DNA from: a bacterium
GTDB lineage: Bacteria; Myxococcota_A; Bradymonadia; UBA7976; UBA1532
NCBI GenBank assembly: GCA_030424955.1
Contig: JAUHVS010000043.1
Coordinates: 1 to 17,126, forward strand
Direction of reading: 5' to 3'
DNA length: 17,126 bases
Shown: positions 6,479 through 14,092 of the stretch, in pieces
Layout of the letters: each line of letters begins with the position of its first letter
Numbering within the stretch: the stretch's first letter is position 1
Position numbers and translations under genes: made by a program
The notes under the pieces: model-generated
What the model was told of the DNA's origin: nothing
The model's input: only the letters and a program-made list of their open reading frames with translations
Databases searched by the model: none

Positions 6479-6540
6479 GGCCGGGGCGCCGGGCGCTCGC
6501 ACTGGCGTGCGCGGCGCGGCGGGGGGGGCGATCGGTCGCT

Positions 6541-6564
6541 GGCGCGCCCAGGGGAGGGCGCGCC
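6541..6564 (-). terminator. Perfect 9-bp hairpin after the di-haem peroxidase gene
   Basis: GGCGCGCCC (6541-6549) and GGGCGCGCC (6556-6564) form a perfect 9-bp stem with a 6-base loop, 8 bases after the peroxidase stop. It lacks a U-tract, so it may act as a U-less terminator or protect the mRNA end. It separates the peroxidase from the PDZ-like gene, consistent with a new promoter for the latter. Confidence 0.5.
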
Positions 6565-6572
6565 GCGGCGGA

Positions 6573-7739
6573 TCAGCTGGGGTCGGGCTTGGGGGTGGTG
6601 GCCGTGCTCTTGGGCAGCTCGGGCGCCTTGATGTAGTCGGCGGGCAGGTCGCCGGTCATGCTCTCGAGGAAGGCCACGATGGCGTCGACGTCCGAGGCCT
6701 CAAGGGTGCGGCCCAGCTGGTACTCCGCCATCATGCTGACCATGGTGCGCAGGTCCTTGACGCTGCCGTCGTGCAGGTACGGGCCGGTCTTGGCGATGTT
6801 GCGCAGGGACGGCACCTTGAAGAAGTACTTCTCGCCCTCATTCTTGGTGATCTCGCTGCGGCCGACGTCCTCGAGCTTGGGCCAGGGCTTCACCAGGCCG
6901 AGCTTCTGGTACATGGCGCCGCCGACGTAGGTGCCGTTGTGGCAGGTGGCGCAGCCGGTGGTGACGAACAGGGTCATGCCCCGCTGCTCCAGGTTGGTCA
7001 GCGCGGTCTTGTCGCCGGCCAGGAACTTGTCGAAGCGGTCGGGGGTCACGAGCTTGCGCTCGAAGGCGCCGACGGCCTTGGCGAAGTTGTCGTAGGTGAC
7101 CGGATCGGCCTCGCCCGGGAAGGCGGCCTTGAAGGCGTCCACGTAGCCCGGCATGGACTTGAGGGTCGCCAGCACGGCGGCCTCGCTGGGCATGGCCATC
7201 TCGATGGGGTTGAGCACCGGGCCCTTGGCCTGGGCCTCGACGTCCGCCGCGCGGCCGTCCCAGAACTGCGCGATGTGGCCCGCCGCGTTGTAGCTGGTGG
7301 GCGAGTTGCGGCCGCCGCGCTCACCCTTGTGGCCGGGGGAGGTGGGCTCGTTGTCGACGCCGTACTTCGCGAGGTCGTGGCAGGAGTTGCACGAGATGTC
7401 GTGGTTCTTCGACAGCCGCTTCTCGAAGTAGAGCATGCGCCCCAGGGTCACCTTCTCGGGGGTGATGGGGTTGCTGCTCGAGGGCATCTCGGCGGGCAGC
7501 GGCTTGAAGAGGCTGATGAAGGCCGTGGCGTCCTGCTGCTCGGGCTGCGGGGCAGCCTTCGAGGCGGCCGCCGACGCGGGGGCGGCCTTGGAGGCGGCGG
7601 CGGACGCCGGCGCCTGGGCGGCGGACGCGGCGGCGCTCGGGGCGGCCTTGCCAGCGGCCTGGCCCGCCTCATTGCGCTCGGGCTTCTGGCAGCCCACGAT
7701 CATGCCGGCGGCGAGCGCCGCTGCGAACCAACGAGTCAT
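6573..7739 (-). CDS. Lipoprotein di-haem cytochrome c peroxidase (CcpA/MauG family)
   Basis: A 388-residue protein. The ATG at 7739 has GGAGG seven bases upstream. Lipobox IVGC puts the lipidated Cys at 17, so it is membrane-tethered on the periplasmic side. Residues 23-70 are an Ala/Ser/Pro/Lys linker containing a tandem ten-residue repeat. The catalytic part (about 75-365) has two haem c sites: CNSCH (117-121) and CATCH (263-267). Also present are LGRMLYFEKRLS (99-110), RNSPTSYNA (144-152), FWDGR with Trp160, and KTGPYLHDGS (317-326), all hallmarks of bacterial cytochrome c peroxidases, which reduce H2O2 to water with electrons from small cytochromes. MauG-type enzymes share the fold, so another oxidative role is possible. 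It lies 113 bases downstream of the five-haem cytochrome gene and may share its electron path. A hairpin follows its stop. Confidence 0.93.
   Translation of the reverse strand: MTRWFAAALAAGMIVGCQKPERNEAGQAAGKAAPSAAASAAQAPASAAASKAAPASAAASKAAPQPEQQDATAFISLFKPLPAEMPSSSNPITPEKVTLGRMLYFEKRLSKNHDISCNSCHDLAKYGVDNEPTSPGHKGERGGRNSPTSYNAAGHIAQFWDGRAADVEAQAKGPVLNPIEMAMPSEAAVLATLKSMPGYVDAFKAAFPGEADPVTYDNFAKAVGAFERKLVTPDRFDKFLAGDKTALTNLEQRGMTLFVTTGCATCHNGTYVGGAMYQKLGLVKPWPKLEDVGRSEITKNEGEKYFFKVPSLRNIAKTGPYLHDGSVKDLRTMVSMMAEYQLGRTLEASDVDAIVAFLESMTGDLPADYIKAPELPKSTATTPKPDPS
7552..7611 (-). repeat. Tandem 30-bp duplication in the peroxidase linker
   Basis: Two 30-base units (7552-7581 and 7582-7611), similar but with several third-position differences, encode APASAAASKA twice (residues 43-62). 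The synonymous divergence suggests an old duplication kept at protein level. Confidence 0.7.
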
Positions 7740-7852
7740 CTTAGATCCTCCGTGCGCGGCCCAGTGGTTGGGTCAGTCGCGGTGATGGATACCCGGCGCC
7801 GGCCACGCGTCGCCGCGGGGCAGTATGCCTTGCTTGGAATGGGTGGGCGAGA

Positions 7853-9088
7853 TCAGGGCGCGGCCCGGGTGACGTCGAGCCCAACCACGGGGCGGGGGCC
7901 CGACAGGGGGCTGTCGGTGACGCCCAGCACGGCGTGCGCCGGCGGCGGCACGAGGCGCAGCATCAGCTGACCCTTGACGCGCTGGACGCTCGCCGGCACC
8001 TGCCAGGTCAGCGCGCGGGTCTCGCTGGGGCGCAGGCGGCTGTCCCGGGCGATGCGCGTGGCGTAGGGCGGCAGGGTGGGCGCGCCCTGGGCGTCGACGA
8101 AGCTGGCCATCAGCACCGCCTGGGGATCGGACTGTGCGGCCTGCTCGGTGAAGTTGGTCCACACGGGCTGGCCGGCGGCGTCGAGGCCCGTGAGCTTCAA
8201 GGTGGCCATGCGGCCGGGGAAGCCGGTGGGCCAGCCGTGCCCGCTCTGGTTGGCGATCGTGACGGTGAGGGTGCGGCCGGACAGCTGGCCGGTGAGGGCG
8301 ACCGGCTCCAGGGCGTCGGCCCCGCTGTCGCCGGCCTGCCAGCGGCGGTGCGCGCCGATGAAGCGGTGGCTGGTGTGGGCCTGGTCGCGGTCCATGGAGC
8401 CGCTGGGGCCCTCGACGATGGGCATGTGGCAGTCGATGCAGCGCTGCTCGGGGAAGGCCCCGCCGACGCCGCCGAACTCGACGCCGGTGTTGCAGAGCGT
8501 GACCTTGCCGTTCGACAGGGTCTCGTGGCAGGCGAGGCACAGGGTCATGCCGTCGGTCATGTGCGCGGGGGGCGCGCCGCCGAGGGCGTGGGGGGCCTTG
8601 AGGCCGGCGCGCGGCGTGTTGGGCCCCTGGAACTTGAGGGGATCCTCGAAGCGGGTCAGCCGATCGGCCCCGACGCCGGTGCTCGCGACGTGGGCGACGT
8701 TGTGGCAGGTGGCACAGCTGACGCCGTTGAGCGCCGCGAGGCTGGGGTCCTCGGGGCCGTCGGCGAGCGGCGTGTGGCACTTGGCGCAGGCGTTGGCGAC
8801 CTGGGGGCCCTCCTTGGCCATGCGCACGCGGCGCAGGCCCGCGTAGATGGGATCGCGGCTGTGATGGCTGCGGGCGTGCAGCGAGCTGCGCCACTCTTCG
8901 ACCACCGCGGCGTGGCAGGGGGCGCAGGTGTCGGGGTTGGTGGGATCGACAGCGGGCGGCTCGGCGGCGGGGGCGGCCTCGGTGGGGGCGGGATCGGCCA
9001 GCGCGGCCGCGGGGATCAGCAGCCCGAGCAGCGCGACGCCACGCGCGGTTGTTGCGACGTTTTGAATCAAACGGCGAGTGATGGGCAT
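7853..9088 (-). CDS. Periplasmic five-haem c-type cytochrome with C-terminal GHxxPTG module
   Basis: A 411-residue exported protein. The ATG at 9088 has AAGGAG six bases upstream. The signal peptide ends near ALA-D (residue 31). Five CxxCH haem sites are seen: CAPCH (55-59), CAKCH (101-105), CATCH (125-129), CLACH (184-188) and CIDCH (217-221), with extra His residues (for example 71, 75, 76) that could be axial ligands. The arrangement resembles cytochrome c554/NapC-associated multihaem proteins. Residues about 265-405 are a haem-free beta-rich domain containing NQSGHGWPTGFPGR (280-293). The same module ends the cytochrome at 15498. The role is electron transfer; donor and acceptor are not evident. 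A TTGACC at 9149-9154 on the minus strand could be a -35 but has no good -10. The gene sits between an Na+/H+ antiporter and the di-haem peroxidase, all on the minus strand. Confidence 0.92.
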   Translation of the reverse strand: MPITRRLIQNVATTARGVALLGLLIPAAALADPAPTEAAPAAEPPAVDPTNPDTCAPCHAAVVEEWRSSLHARSHHSRDPIYAGLRRVRMAKEGPQVANACAKCHTPLADGPEDPSLAALNGVSCATCHNVAHVASTGVGADRLTRFEDPLKFQGPNTPRAGLKAPHALGGAPPAHMTDGMTLCLACHETLSNGKVTLCNTGVEFGGVGGAFPEQRCIDCHMPIVEGPSGSMDRDQAHTSHRFIGAHRRWQAGDSGADALEPVALTGQLSGRTLTVTIANQSGHGWPTGFPGRMATLKLTGLDAAGQPVWTNFTEQAAQSDPQAVLMASFVDAQGAPTLPPYATRIARDSRLRPSETRALTWQVPASVQRVKGQLMLRLVPPPAHAVLGVTDSPLSGPRPVVGLDVTRAAP

Positions 9089-9163
9089 GCAGGGCTCCTT
9101 CGGCGTGGGTCGGGCGGACCCCTTAGCAATCGGCGGGCCGGCGCCGCAGGTCAACCCTGGGTG

Positions 9164-9176
9164 CCCGAGACTCGGG
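9164..9176 (-). terminator. Short hairpin after the antiporter gene
   Basis: CCCGA-GAC-TCGGG forms a 5-bp stem with a 3-base loop, four bases after the antiporter stop. It is small and has no U-tract, so it is only a weak terminator candidate. Confidence 0.25.
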
Positions 9177-9180
9177 GGGG

Positions 9181-10593
9181 TCACAGCGTGAACCCCAGGA
9201 TCAGGTAGCCCACCGCCGCCGCGCCCGCCGCGATCAGGGCGTAGGGCAGCTGGGTGCGCACGTGGTCGATGTGGTCGGTGCCGGCCGACATGCTGGCGAT
9301 GAGGGTGGTGTCGCTGATGGGCGAGCAGTGGTCCCCGAAGATCCCGCCCGACAGCGCCGCCCCGAGCAGCAGCGGGCCGTGGGCCGGGTGGGCGCTCGCC
9401 AGGCCGATGGCCACGGGCACCATCAGCGCGAAGGTGCCCCACGAGGTGCCCGTGGCGAAGGCCATGAAGCAGGCGAGGGCGAAGACCAGCAGGGGCACCA
9501 CGCCCGCGGGCAGGCTGGCCGACACCAGCCCCGCGGCGTAGGCGCCGGTGCCCAGCTCGCGGGCGACGTTGCCGATGGCGAAGGCCAGCACCATCAGCAC
9601 CGCCAGGGGCATGAGCCCGCCGACGCCCTTGAAGAACACCTCGGTGATGCGGGGCAGATCGCCCGCGCCCCGCAGCCGCATCATGACCGCCGCCACCAGG
9701 GTGCCCAGGCTCACGGCCCACAGCACGCTGGTGCTGCCCGAGCCCTTCATGAGGTCGCCGTCGCCGGTGATCCACAGGGCGGTGGGCATCATGGCCACCA
9801 TCACGAGCACCGGGATCACGAAGTCCCGCGCCCGGCGGGGCGTGCCGTCGGGGGCCACCAGATCGGTGATCTCGGCGCTGACCATGGGCTCTGCCCCCGG
9901 CGCGAGCAGGGCGCCGGTCTCGCGCACCCGGCGCTCGGCGGTGGCCATGGGGCCGATGGCCCAGCCGCTCCAGGCCACCCAGGCCGACAGGGCCAGGGCG
10001 AGCAGGGCGTAGAGGTTGTAGGGCATCGAGGCCAGCAGCGCCTGCACGGGCTCGGCCTCGCCCTCGTTGGCCAGCACGCCGATGAGGTAGGCGCCCCAGC
10101 CGTTGAGCGGGATGAGGATACAGATGGGCGCCGCGGTGGCGTCGCAGAGGTAGGCGAGCTTCTCGCGGCTGATGCCGAGGCGGTCGAAGAGCGGGCGGCA
10201 GACGGCGCCGTTGACCAGGCTGGTCATGGAGCTCTCGACGAACACCACCACGCCGATGATCCACGACAGGCCGCGGGCGCGGCGGCGGGTGGTGACGTTG
10301 CCGCGGTGGGTGAGCCAGTGCACGAAGCCCTCGACGCCGCCGCTGGCCTGGGTCAGCGCGATCAGCGCGCCGACGAGGGCGCTGAAGATCACCACCCGGG
10401 TGTTGCCGGCGTCGGCGAAGACGGCGACGCAGCGGTCCAGCGCGCCCCGCAGGCCGGCCAGGGGGCCGCCGTCGAGGATCCACGCGCCGGTCCAGATGCC
10501 AGCGAGCAGCGAGAGGTGGACCTGGCGGCTGACGATGGCCAGCCCGATGGCCAGCAGGGGCGGCAGCAGCGACAGCGCGCCGGGCTCGGTCAC
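9181..10593 (-). CDS. NhaC-family Na+/H+ antiporter
   Basis: A 470-residue inner-membrane protein with about eleven hydrophobic segments. NhaC-family marks are clear: VVFVESSMTSLVNGA (116-130), YLCDATAAPICILIPLNGW (148-166), MAFATGTSWGTF (377-388), and GIFGDHCSPISDTT (417-430) followed by DHIDHVRTQLPYAL. Members exchange cytoplasmic Na+ for external H+; some are malate/lactate exchangers (MleN type), so the true substrates are not certain. A soluble insert of about 45 residues (215-256) lies in the middle. The start is the GTG at 10593, which overlaps the stop of the upstream lipoprotein gene by four bases (GTGA), so translation is probably coupled. A frame continuing upstream would only run through the lipoprotein gene. 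The coupling suggests the lipoprotein works with this transporter. Confidence 0.92.
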   Translation of the reverse strand: MTEPGALSLLPPLLAIGLAIVSRQVHLSLLAGIWTGAWILDGGPLAGLRGALDRCVAVFADAGNTRVVIFSALVGALIALTQASGGVEGFVHWLTHRGNVTTRRRARGLSWIIGVVVFVESSMTSLVNGAVCRPLFDRLGISREKLAYLCDATAAPICILIPLNGWGAYLIGVLANEGEAEPVQALLASMPYNLYALLALALSAWVAWSGWAIGPMATAERRVRETGALLAPGAEPMVSAEITDLVAPDGTPRRARDFVIPVLVMVAMMPTALWITGDGDLMKGSGSTSVLWAVSLGTLVAAVMMRLRGAGDLPRITEVFFKGVGGLMPLAVLMVLAFAIGNVARELGTGAYAAGLVSASLPAGVVPLLVFALACFMAFATGTSWGTFALMVPVAIGLASAHPAHGPLLLGAALSGGIFGDHCSPISDTTLIASMSAGTDHIDHVRTQLPYALIAAGAAAVGYLILGFTL

Positions 10594-11180
10594 GGCGCCG
10601 CGGAGGCCGGGGCTGCCGAGGCGGGCGCGGCGGCGGAGGGCGCGGCGGCGGAGGGCGCAGTGGAGGCCGGCATGGCCGTGGGCAGGATGGGGGCCTTGAT
10701 CCGGGCGCCGGGCTTGCTGCCCCACTCGCGGGTGTTGAGCTTGGCGTAGCTCACCACGGCGGCGACCTTCACGGTCTCGGGGGGCATGAAGAAGCCCGCC
10801 TTCAGCTGCCCGACCTCCTTGTTGTAGAAGGGGCTGATCTGCGTGTGCGGGAAGGTCTTGAGGACCTTGCCGCTCGCGTCGAGGTACTGCAGCTCCATGC
10901 GCAGCTCCGAGATGTTCTCGGTCTCGTCGAAGTTGAAGACGTCGAACACGGCGCGGCGCTCTTTGCCCTCGCCCTCCATGGCCTTGAACTGCACCACCAC
11001 CGGCGAGCCGTCGGTCGGCTTGGCGGGCCAGGCCACCTTGGGCTTGGCGTCGGCGGGCTTGGCGTCGTCGCCGCCCTTGTTGCAGCCCATCAGGGCACCG
11101 CTGGCGAGGGCGGCGCCGCTGAGGCTGAGGACCAGGGCGGACCGGCGGAGGCCGGATCGGGCGGCGGGGAACAGACGCAT
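10590..11180 (-). CDS. Lipoprotein translationally coupled to the Na+/H+ antiporter
   Basis: A 196-residue lipoprotein. The ATG at 11180 has AGGAG six bases upstream. Basic head, hydrophobic stretch and lipobox LMGC give a lipidated Cys33. Residues 34-60 are a Lys/Asp/Pro linker. Residues about 60-152 form a compact beta-rich domain (VVVQFKAMEGEG, AVFDVFNFDETENISELRM, LQYLDASGKVLKTFPHTQ) that recalls extracytoplasmic FxLYD-like domains, with no visible catalytic motif. The C-terminus (168-196) is an Ala/Pro/Ser tail with SAAAP repeats encoded by 15-bp tandem repeats. The TGA overlaps the antiporter GTG start in GTGA. No haem or metal motif is seen. An accessory or regulatory subunit of the antiporter is an inference from the coupling alone. 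Confidence 0.85.
   Translation of the reverse strand: MRLFPAARSGLRRSALVLSLSGAALASGALMGCNKGGDDAKPADAKPKVAWPAKPTDGSPVVVQFKAMEGEGKERRAVFDVFNFDETENISELRMELQYLDASGKVLKTFPHTQISPFYNKEVGQLKAGFFMPPETVKVAAVVSYAKLNTREWGSKPGARIKAPILPTAMPASTAPSAAAPSAAAPASAAPASAAP
10623..10652 (-). repeat. 15-bp tandem repeats coding the SAAAP tail
   Basis: Two identical 15-base units (10623-10637 and 10638-10652) with a partial third (from 10653) encode SAAAP repeats at the C-terminus of the lipoprotein. Identical copies imply recent duplication or slippage, so tail length may vary between strains. Confidence 0.75.
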
Positions 11181-11199
11181 GGTGGGCTCCTGGGGCTGC

Positions 11200-11224
11200 G
11201 GTGGGCGGACGGTGCCAGCCCACC
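11200..11224 (-). terminator. Hairpin after the amidohydrolase gene
   Basis: GGTGGGC (11200-11206) and GCCCACC (11218-11224) form a 7-bp stem with an 11-base loop, nine bases after the amidohydrolase stop and before the next minus-strand gene. No U-tract follows. Confidence 0.4.
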
Positions 11225-11233
11225 CGGGCCCCG

Positions 11234-12805
11234 TCAACGGGCGGGGTGCCAGCGGCCGGCGACCACCACGCCGTGCACCGTGAGGCCGTGGAGCGCGGCG
11301 GGCTCGACGGTGAGGGGGTCGTCGCTCAGCAGCGTGAAGTCGGCGTCAAACCCCCGGGCGACGCGGCCGCGGCGGTGCTCCATGAAGCCCGCGACCGCCG
11401 AGCCGACGGTGAAGCCCTCCAGGGCCTCGGCGGGGGTGAGGGCCTCGGCGGGGTACCAGCCGCCCGGGGGCTGGCCGTCGGCGTCCTGGCGGGTCACGGC
11501 GGCCCGCAGGCCCGCGACGGCGGAGGGGCGCTCGATGGGGCAGTCGCTGCCCAGGGCCAGGCCCACGCCCGCCCGCTGCAGGCTGCGCCACGCGTAGGCG
11601 TAGGTGATGCGCTCTGGCCCCAGCCGCCGCTCCGCCCAGCGGTGGTCGCTGGTGGCGTGGGTGGGCTGCACGAGGGCCAGCACGCCCATGCGGGCCATGC
11701 GGGCCTGATCGGCGGGGCGCACGATCTGGGCGTGCTCGATGCGCCAGCGGTGGGCGGGCACGGCGCCGGCGGCCTCGAAGGCGTCGAGCACCTCGGTGGC
11801 GGCCCGGTCGCCGATGGCGTGCACGGCGAGCTGGAAGCCGCGGGCGCCGTAGTCGGCCACCTTCTGGCGCAGCGCGGCGCCGTGCACGATGGGCAGGCCG
11901 CAGGTGTGGGGCGCGTCGCTGTAGGGGGCGTGCAGCCAGGCGCCGCAGCTGCCCAGGGCGCCGTCCCCGAACAGCTTGACGCCCCGCACGGCCACCCAGG
12001 GATCGGGGGCGGGCCCGGCCTCGACCAGGGGCGCGATGGCCGGATCGGTGTCGTCGAGCAGCACGTGCACCCGGAGCGGCAGGGCTCCCTCGGCGGCCAG
12101 CGCCCGGTAGACGCGCACCATCTGGGCCGTGGCGCCGGGGTCGTGCACCCCCGTGAGGCCCGCGGCGTGCAGCGCGGGGATCGCGGCGAGCACCCAGGCG
12201 CGCACCTGGGCGTCGGTGGGGGCGGGGGCGGCGCCCTCGATGAGCGGCATGGCGGCGTCGAGCAGCACGCCGGTGGGGGCGCCGGCGGCGTCGCGCACGA
12301 TCTGGCCGCCGGCGGGCTCGGGGGTGTGCGCGGTGACGCCGGCGGCCTGCAGGGCGGCCGCGTTGGCCCACACGGCGTGGCCGTCGATGCGCCGCAGGCA
12401 CACCGGGCGATCGGGGGCGGCGGCGGTCAGCGGGTGGTGGGTGGGGAAGCGGTCGTGGGCCCACAGGGTCTGGTCCCAGCCGCGGCCCATGATCCAGCCC
12501 TCACCGGCGGCGGCGGCGGCGCGCACCTGATCGGCCACGGCGGCGGCGCTGGTGGCGCCGGTGACGTCGAGCTGGGCGATGGTCATGCCCAGCCCGGTGA
12601 GGTGGGCGTGGCTGTCGACGAGCCCCGGGACCAGCACGGCGTCGCGGCGATCGAGCACCTGGGTCTGGGGGCCGCGCAGGGCGTCGAGATCCGACCAAGC
12701 GCCGACGGCCAGGACCCGACCCCGGGCGACAGCCACGGCGTCGGCGGGGGGGGCGCCGGTGAGGGACACCACGCGGCGGGCGCGCACGATGAGATCGGCG
12801 AACAT
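11234..12805 (-). CDS. YtcJ-like metal-dependent amidohydrolase
   Basis: A 523-residue cytoplasmic enzyme of the amidohydrolase superfamily, at the usual length for the YtcJ/amidohydrolase 3 group. The ATG at 12805 has AGGAG five bases upstream. Metal-site residues are in order: HAH (66-68), Lys277 in GVKLFGDGA, His329 in HAIGDRA, His358 in IEHAQ and Asp421 in GSDCPIE. The N-terminal and C-terminal ends (1-60, 470-523) form the composite beta-sandwich typical of the family (DADFTLLSDDPL near the end). The family hydrolyses amide or ester bonds in cyclic and acylated substrates; the substrate here is unknown. It has no signal peptide, which sets it apart from the exported proteins of its neighbourhood. 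It is divergent from the oxidoreductase operon, with 270 bases between starts, and is followed by a hairpin. Confidence 0.93.
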   Translation of the reverse strand: MFADLIVRARRVVSLTGAPPADAVAVARGRVLAVGAWSDLDALRGPQTQVLDRRDAVLVPGLVDSHAHLTGLGMTIAQLDVTGATSAAAVADQVRAAAAAGEGWIMGRGWDQTLWAHDRFPTHHPLTAAAPDRPVCLRRIDGHAVWANAAALQAAGVTAHTPEPAGGQIVRDAAGAPTGVLLDAAMPLIEGAAPAPTDAQVRAWVLAAIPALHAAGLTGVHDPGATAQMVRVYRALAAEGALPLRVHVLLDDTDPAIAPLVEAGPAPDPWVAVRGVKLFGDGALGSCGAWLHAPYSDAPHTCGLPIVHGAALRQKVADYGARGFQLAVHAIGDRAATEVLDAFEAAGAVPAHRWRIEHAQIVRPADQARMARMGVLALVQPTHATSDHRWAERRLGPERITYAYAWRSLQRAGVGLALGSDCPIERPSAVAGLRAAVTRQDADGQPPGGWYPAEALTPAEALEGFTVGSAVAGFMEHRRGRVARGFDADFTLLSDDPLTVEPAALHGLTVHGVVVAGRWHPAR

Positions 12806-12840
12806 GGGGACTCCTGGGCAGCCGTCATCGGGTCGTGCCA

Positions 12841-12869
12841 CCCCCACGGGCGGGAACGCAAGGTGGGGG
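12841..12869. promoter_or_regulatory. Inverted repeat in the divergent intergenic region
   Basis: CCCCCAC (12841-12847) and GTGGGGG (12863-12869) form a perfect 7-bp inverted repeat with a 15-base centre, 36 bases upstream of the amidohydrolase start. It could be an operator or an mRNA leader hairpin; no regulator gene lies beside it. Confidence 0.3.
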
Positions 12870-12966
12870 CGCAAGGGAGACCGCGTACACGCCTGCAGCG
12901 CGCTGGCCACCGCCGTAGGCGCGGGGGGGGGTGGGGGCCCGGCACCCTGTTCTGCCCCGAGGACGG

Positions 12967-12995
12967 TTGAGCCGCCTCCGGCGCTGGCGGATAGT
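12967..12995 (+). promoter_or_regulatory. Candidate sigma-70 promoter of the oxidoreductase/kinase/cytochrome operon
   Basis: TTGAGC (12967-12972, 4 of 6) and GATAGT (12990-12995, 4 of 6) are separated by exactly 17 bases. Transcription would start near 13002, giving a leader of about 74 bases before the ATG at 13076. It is the best-placed promoter in the window. Confidence 0.4.
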
Positions 12996-13075
12996 GGGCG
13001 CCGTGCCGCGTGTCGATGGCCGCTCCGGTCCGTGGGCCGGCCGTCGGCGCGCCCCGCAGCCTGTCAGGAGCCCCC

Positions 13076-14092
13076 ATGCAGCAGATCTGGATCCCCAAGG
13101 CGGGGGGCCCCGAGGTCCTCGAGTGTCGCGAGGCGGCCGATCCCACCCCCGGCCCTGGGCAGGTGCGCATCGCCGTGGCCTTCAGCGGGATCAACTTCGC
13201 CGACATCATGGCCCGCATGGGGCTGTACCCCGACGCCCCGCCGCGGCCCTGCGTGGTGGGCTATGAGGTGTCGGGCACCGTCGCCGCGCTGGGCGAGGGC
13301 GTCGAGGGCCTGGCCGTGGGCCAGCGGGTGGTGTGCGCGACGAAGTTCGGGGGCTACACCGACCAGCTGATCGTGGGGGCCGATGGGGTGGTGCCGCTGC
13401 CCGAGGGCGTGAGCCTGGAGGCCGCCGCGGCGCTGCCCGTGAACTACCTGACGGCGTGGATCATGCTGGTGAAGCTGGGCAACGTGCAGCCGGGCGAGCG
13501 GGTGCTGGTGCACTCCGCCGGCGGCGGCGTGGGCCTGGCGGCCCTGCAGATCTGCCAGCAGCGCGGCGCGGTGGTCTACGGCACGGCCAGCGTGGGTAAG
13601 CACGAGCGGCTGCGCGCGGCGGGCGTGGCCGAGTGCATCGACTACCGCACCCAGGACTTCGAGGCCGAGATCGCGCGGCTGACCGGCGGGCAGGGGGTGG
13701 ACATCGTGCTCGACGCCCAGGGCGGCAAGAGCTTCCAGAAGAGCTACCGCAGCCTCACCGACTTCGGGCGGCTGTATGTGTTCGGGGCGGCGAGCTTCGC
13801 GCCCGGCACCACCCGCAACCCGCTGGCCCTGGTGAAGGGCCTGCTGGGCATGAAGCGCTGGAGCGCCTTTGGCCTGATGGACACCAACCGCGGCGTGCAC
13901 GGGGTCAACGTGGGGCACCTGTGGCACCGCGCGGCCGAGCTGCGGGCGATGCTGACCGAGGTCGTGTCGCTGACCGACGAGGGGGTGTTCGCCCCCGTGG
14001 TGGACGCGGTGTTCCCGCTGGAGCAGGCGGCCGAGGCCCACGCCTACATCCAGGCGCGCAAGAACTTCGGCAAGGTGCTGTTGAGCGCGTGA
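13076..14092 (+). CDS. VAT1-like medium-chain dehydrogenase/quinone oxidoreductase
   Basis: A 338-residue cytoplasmic enzyme. The ATG at 13076 has AGGAG five bases upstream. Residues 1-120 are the GroES-like catalytic domain (SGINFADIMARMGLYP 37-52, GYEVSGTV 62-69). Residues 125-260 are the Rossmann domain, with the NADPH-binding turn HSAGGGVGLAALQIC (146-160). The zinc ligands of alcohol dehydrogenases are missing, so it belongs with zeta-crystallin/QOR enzymes; the pattern around MKRWSAFGLMDTNRG and the final AYIQARKNFGKVLL resembles the VAT1 branch. The likely reaction is NADPH-dependent reduction of quinones or enones. It is first in an operon: its TGA overlaps the GTG of the histidine kinase (GTGA, 14089-14092). 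Supplying or sensing a redox signal for the kinase is an inference. Confidence 0.93.
   Translation: MQQIWIPKAGGPEVLECREAADPTPGPGQVRIAVAFSGINFADIMARMGLYPDAPPRPCVVGYEVSGTVAALGEGVEGLAVGQRVVCATKFGGYTDQLIVGADGVVPLPEGVSLEAAAALPVNYLTAWIMLVKLGNVQPGERVLVHSAGGGVGLAALQICQQRGAVVYGTASVGKHERLRAAGVAECIDYRTQDFEAEIARLTGGQGVDIVLDAQGGKSFQKSYRSLTDFGRLYVFGAASFAPGTTRNPLALVKGLLGMKRWSAFGLMDTNRGVHGVNVGHLWHRAAELRAMLTEVVSLTDEGVFAPVVDAVFPLEQAAEAHAYIQARKNFGKVLLSA

Noticed and set aside
7793..7802. Perfect palindrome CCGGCGCCGG upstream of the peroxidase gene
   Set aside because: Short GC palindromes are expected often in such DNA; no second copy or adjacent regulator supports an operator.
6507..7970. Plus-strand open frame of 487 codons
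   Set aside because: It is antisense to the di-haem peroxidase, which has both CxxCH sites, a lipobox and a good ribosome site.
9089..10483. Upstream in-frame extension of the five-haem cytochrome gene
   Set aside because: This part of the frame overlaps the antiporter gene on the same strand and is low-complexity; the signal peptide and AAGGAG place the start at 9088.
11201..12970. Plus-strand open frame of 589 codons, very rich in Gly and His
   Set aside because: It is antisense to the amidohydrolase, whose metal-site residues and ribosome site are all intact.
13076..14092. Zinc-dependent alcohol dehydrogenase
   Set aside because: The GroES-like domain lacks the catalytic Cys/GHE and structural four-Cys zinc ligands; the quinone oxidoreductase/VAT1 branch fits better.
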